Assembly: GCF_947039605.1 (NCBI RefSeq)
Contig: NZ_CAMQZG010000006.1
Location: forward strand, 30,717 to 94,716
Source of the DNA: an uncultured Clostridium sp.
GTDB taxonomy: Bacteria; Bacillota; Clostridia; Clostridiales; Clostridiaceae
Length of the DNA stretch: 64,000 bases
Reading direction: 5' to 3'
In this document: piece after piece, positions 62,251 through 64,000 of the stretch
How positions within the stretch are numbered: position 1 is the stretch's first letter
Layout of the letters: each line of letters opens with the position of its first letter
Notes under the pieces: model-generated
Databases searched by the model: none
The model's input: the letters and a program-made list of their open reading frames with translations, nothing else
What the model was told of the DNA's origin: nothing
Position numbers and translations under genes: made by a program

Positions 62251-62628
62251 ATGATATTACCTTTAGGAGTTCAATTTAATATAGTAATAATTTCTTTTTT
62301 TGCTGGGATTTTGATTGGTCTGCTTTTTGATGGATATAGACTTGTTAGAGGATTTAATTCTTCAAAAATAATATTAATGATTCAAGATACTTTATTTTGG
62401 ATATTAACTGCAATGATAGTATTTGTCTTTTTATTAGTTTTTAATTATGGATTTTTAAGTGCCTATGTTTATATCATAATCTCAATTGGATTAGCATTTT
62501 ATTTATTAGTCTTTTCTAAAAGGATTTTTAAGTTAGAAAATACAATAGCTAGAAATACTTATAGAGTAATTAGAATTTCAAGTAAAAACATAAGGTATAT
62601 TTTAAAAAATATATTTGCTAAAAAATAA
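62251..62628 (+). CDS. yabQ: Spore cortex biosynthesis protein YabQ
   Basis: A 125-aa membrane protein with three or four hydrophobic helices; IPLGVQFNIVIISFFAGILIGLLFD-type start with GYRLVRGF is the YabQ signature. It acts in cortex assembly at the forespore outer membrane. Cotranscribed with yabP. Confidence 0.9.
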   Translation: MILPLGVQFNIVIISFFAGILIGLLFDGYRLVRGFNSSKIILMIQDTLFWILTAMIVFVFLLVFNYGFLSAYVYIIISIGLAFYLLVFSKRIFKLENTIARNTYRVIRISSKNIRYILKNIFAKK

Positions 62629-62698
62629 TAAATTCCTTGAATAAGTCGGTTATAGTGTTTAAAATAGACATATAGTCGAAGGACTAAGGGGTGAGTTT

Positions 62699-62962
62699 AT
62701 GAAAATGAGGGTTAATGCAAAAGCTTTAGCATTATTAGGAGTAGGAGTTCTGTTTACTACTACGTTTATTAATCAAGAGATAACTAAAAAGAAATTGAAT
62801 GATAATAAAGTAAAAGTGGAACAGGAACTTAAAAACTTAAAACAAAAGAATATTGAGCTAACAGAAGAATTTAATGATTCTAAGACAGATTCTTACATTG
62901 AAAGAATGGCAAGAGAAAGACTTGGGATGATTAAAGAGGGAGAGCAAGTAGTTGTTGATTAG
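62699..62962 (+). CDS. divIC: Septum formation initiator DivIC/FtsB family
   Basis: An 87-aa bitopic protein: membrane helix at about 8-26, a coiled coil (about 30-62, KKLNDNKVKVEQELKNLKQK) and the conserved YIERMARERLGMIKEGE. Part of the DivIB-DivIC-FtsL subcomplex of the divisome. Unlike the ~125-aa Bacillus DivIC, the cytosolic N-terminal stretch is very short. AGGGGTGA precedes the ATG. Confidence 0.9.
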   Translation: MKMRVNAKALALLGVGVLFTTTFINQEITKKKLNDNKVKVEQELKNLKQKNIELTEEFNDSKTDSYIERMARERLGMIKEGEQVVVD

Positions 62963-63038
62963 AAGTTAACAGTTATTATATAATGTTATTAGTAATAGTA
63001 ACGCACATTTATTTAAATTTAAGGAGGATTCTTTTAAC

Positions 63039-63545
63039 ATGGCCTTAGAAACAGGAAGCATTTTAGAAGGTAAGATAGTAAACATAACAAACTTTGGGGC
63101 ATTCGTAGAGGTAGGGGGAGAAACAGGACTTGTGCATATTTCAGAAGTCGCTGAATCTTTCGTTAAAGATATAAGAGAGCACCTAAAGGAAGATGACGTT
63201 GTTAAAGTTAAAGTCTTAGGAACAGATGAAAAAGGTAAAATTAGCTTATCAATAAAGCAAGCTATGCCACCAAAACCAAAAACAGCTAGACCAGCAGAAG
63301 TTGACTGGAGTAAAAAAGATAATAATAGCAGCAGCAACGGTGATAGAGGTTATCAAAGAAGTAGTTATAACAACAGTAATACTGGTGGTGGTAACTACAG
63401 CAATAACAGAAATAGAAATATGAGAAGTAATAAACCTAAAACTGAAAACTTTGAAGATATAATGGCAAAGTTTATGAAGGATAGTGAAGAAAGACTTTCT
63501 GATATGAAGAAAAATCAAGAACCAAGATCTAAAAAAAGAATGTAA
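63039..63545 (+). CDS. S1 RNA-binding domain protein (YabR-like)
   Basis: A 168-aa protein: one S1 domain (1-75; GSILEGKIVNITNFGAFVEV, GLVHISEVA, KISLSIKQA) and a long low-complexity tail rich in Asn, Ser, Gly and Arg (about 95-140) with a basic end. The tail is longer than in Bacillus YabR and looks like an RNA-binding disordered region. Strong AAGGAGG. It follows divIC as in Bacillus. Confidence 0.92.
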   Translation: MALETGSILEGKIVNITNFGAFVEVGGETGLVHISEVAESFVKDIREHLKEDDVVKVKVLGTDEKGKISLSIKQAMPPKPKTARPAEVDWSKKDNNSSSNGDRGYQRSSYNNSNTGGGNYSNNRNRNMRSNKPKTENFEDIMAKFMKDSEERLSDMKKNQEPRSKKRM

Positions 63546-63565
63546 TTTAACATAGAAATTTTTAT

Positions 63566-63604
63566 AATTCGAAAATTCAATAGAATTTTCGAATTTTTTT
63601 TAAT
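63566..63604 (+). terminator. Terminator of the yabR-like gene
   Basis: AATTCGAAAATTC / GAATTTTCGAATT with a 4-nt loop and a T-run. Confidence 0.93.
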
Positions 63605-63675
63605 TTATTAAATAGCCTAGTTAAAGGGTTTAGTAATAAAATGTATAAAGTTATAAAAAAAATTCTCAAAAAGCA

Positions 63676-63704
63676 TTGACAGTATAGGATATATTATATA
63701 TAAT
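63676..63704 (+). promoter_or_regulatory. Consensus promoter of the tRNA operon
   Basis: TTGACA (63676-63681), 17 nt, TATAAT (63699-63704): a perfect sigma-A promoter, as expected for stable RNA genes. Confidence 0.93.
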
Positions 63705-63739
63705 AAATCTTGTCGTTAAGATAACAAGCACATTGATGT

Positions 63740-63827
63740 GCCGAAGTGGCGGAACTGGCAGACGCACAGGACTTAAAATCCTGCGGTGGTTAACACCGTA
63801 CCGGTTCGATTCCGGTCTTCGGCACCA
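63740..63827 (+). tRNA. tRNA-Leu (anticodon TAA)
   Basis: Acceptor GCCGAAG/CTTCGGC, anticodon stem CAGGA/TCCTG with loop CTTAAAA (anticodon 63774-63776), a long variable arm GCGGTGGTTAACACCGT typical of leucine, T arm CCGGTTCGATTCCGG, and encoded CCA. Confidence 0.97.
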
Positions 63828-63836
63828 TTTTAATAA

Positions 63837-63912
63837 CGCGGGGTGGAGCAGTTGGCAGCTCGTTGGGCTCATAACCCAAAGGTCGTAGGTTCGAGTCCTG
63901 CCCCCGCTACCA
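63837..63912 (+). tRNA. Initiator tRNA-fMet (anticodon CAT)
   Basis: Anticodon stem TTGGG/CCCAA has the three consecutive G-C pairs next to the loop that mark initiators; loop CTCATAA. The first acceptor position is unpaired (C1 against U72), as required for formylation and to avoid elongation. Bacterial initiators usually have A at 72, so U is a mild oddity. CCA is encoded. Confidence 0.93.
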
Positions 63913-63941
63913 TAAAACTTTATAAATAATTAATACATCAT

Positions 63942-64000
63942 GGCGGGATAGCTCAGTTGGCTAGAGCATTCGGTTCATACCCGAAGGGTCGCAGGTTCAA
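63942..64000 (+). tRNA. tRNA-Met or tRNA-Ile2 (anticodon CAT), cut by the window end
   Basis: Starts GGCGGGATAGCTCAGTTGG; anticodon stem TTCGG/CCGAA with loop TTCATAC. The T arm is just beginning at 64000. Elongator Met is most likely; a CAT tRNA read as Ile after lysidine modification cannot be excluded from a partial sequence. Confidence 0.88.

Noticed and set aside
63666..63872. Minus-strand reading frame across tRNA-Leu and tRNA-fMet
   Set aside because: It is the antisense of two clear tRNA genes and has no Shine-Dalgarno; a frequent false ORF in databases.
1..64000. CRISPR arrays, IS elements, prophage or integrated element
   Set aside because: No regularly spaced repeats, transposase, integrase or phage structural genes were seen; the short repeats found are operators, hairpins or terminators.

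Overview
The window comes from the chromosome of an AT-rich, endospore-forming anaerobic Firmicute, most likely Clostridium sensu lato. The reasons are: an oxygen-sensitive class III ribonucleotide reductase (nrdD, with nrdG 22 kb away); sporulation genes spoVG, spoVT, yabP and yabQ; a T-box leader on asnS; an adenine riboswitch; strong Shine-Dalgarno sequences; and a gene order (purR-spoVG-glmU-prs ... pth-mfd-spoVT-spoVB-like-yabN/mazG ... yabO-yabP-yabQ-divIC-yabR-tRNAs) matching the conserved Bacillus/Clostridium block that normally leads to spoIIE. No CRISPR array, insertion sequence or rRNA is visible.

Layout. 1-5.8 kb: the 3' part of nrdD, split by two group I introns without ORFs around a 42-codon exon; adenosine deaminase behind an adenine riboswitch predicted to be an ON switch; a MarR-pirin pair with matching palindromic operators; a VanZ protein. 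5.8-10.6 kb: a compact module of divergent LytTR-type histidine kinase and response regulator, a BceAB-like ABC transporter and two related ~100-aa membrane proteins, with a 21-bp-period direct repeat before one operon. 10.8-13.9 kb: a (homo)citrate-synthase-like enzyme and aconitase. 14.4-17.9 kb: a YtrA-type GntR regulator, an ABC-2 ATPase and three related permeases behind a large palindrome. 18.0-19.6 kb: a MATE exporter with a possible cre site and an attenuator-like terminator in its leader. 19.6-23.3 kb: a small secreted protein, two FtsX permeases and a MacB-type ATPase behind a VirR-box-like tandem repeat. This is the best candidate for an undescribed export or bacteriocin-like system.

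23.3-32.4 kb: a hypothetical protein, nrdG, a DedA protein, then a PRD regulator and a lactose/cellobiose-type PTS (IIA, IIB, IIC) followed by a PatB/MalY C-S lyase and an M42 aminopeptidase, with repeated operator-like sites and hairpins between genes. 32.4-45.1 kb: DUF2922/DUF1659 pair, leucyl aminopeptidase, histidine phosphatase, a TPR-GGDEF protein, asnS with T-box leader, a phosphoesterase, an M24 peptidase, nucleoside transporter and purine nucleoside phosphorylase, murC. 45.2-64 kb: the conserved housekeeping/sporulation block described above, with a two-component system, a PrsA/SurA-like foldase and HU inserted, ending in a tRNA operon (Leu, fMet, Met) that runs off the window.

Purine salvage is a theme: adenosine deaminase, nucleoside uptake, nucleoside phosphorylase, PurR and PRPP synthetase lie in this 64 kb. 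Several start codons were placed downstream of the longest frame because the Shine-Dalgarno decides them; each such case is noted.
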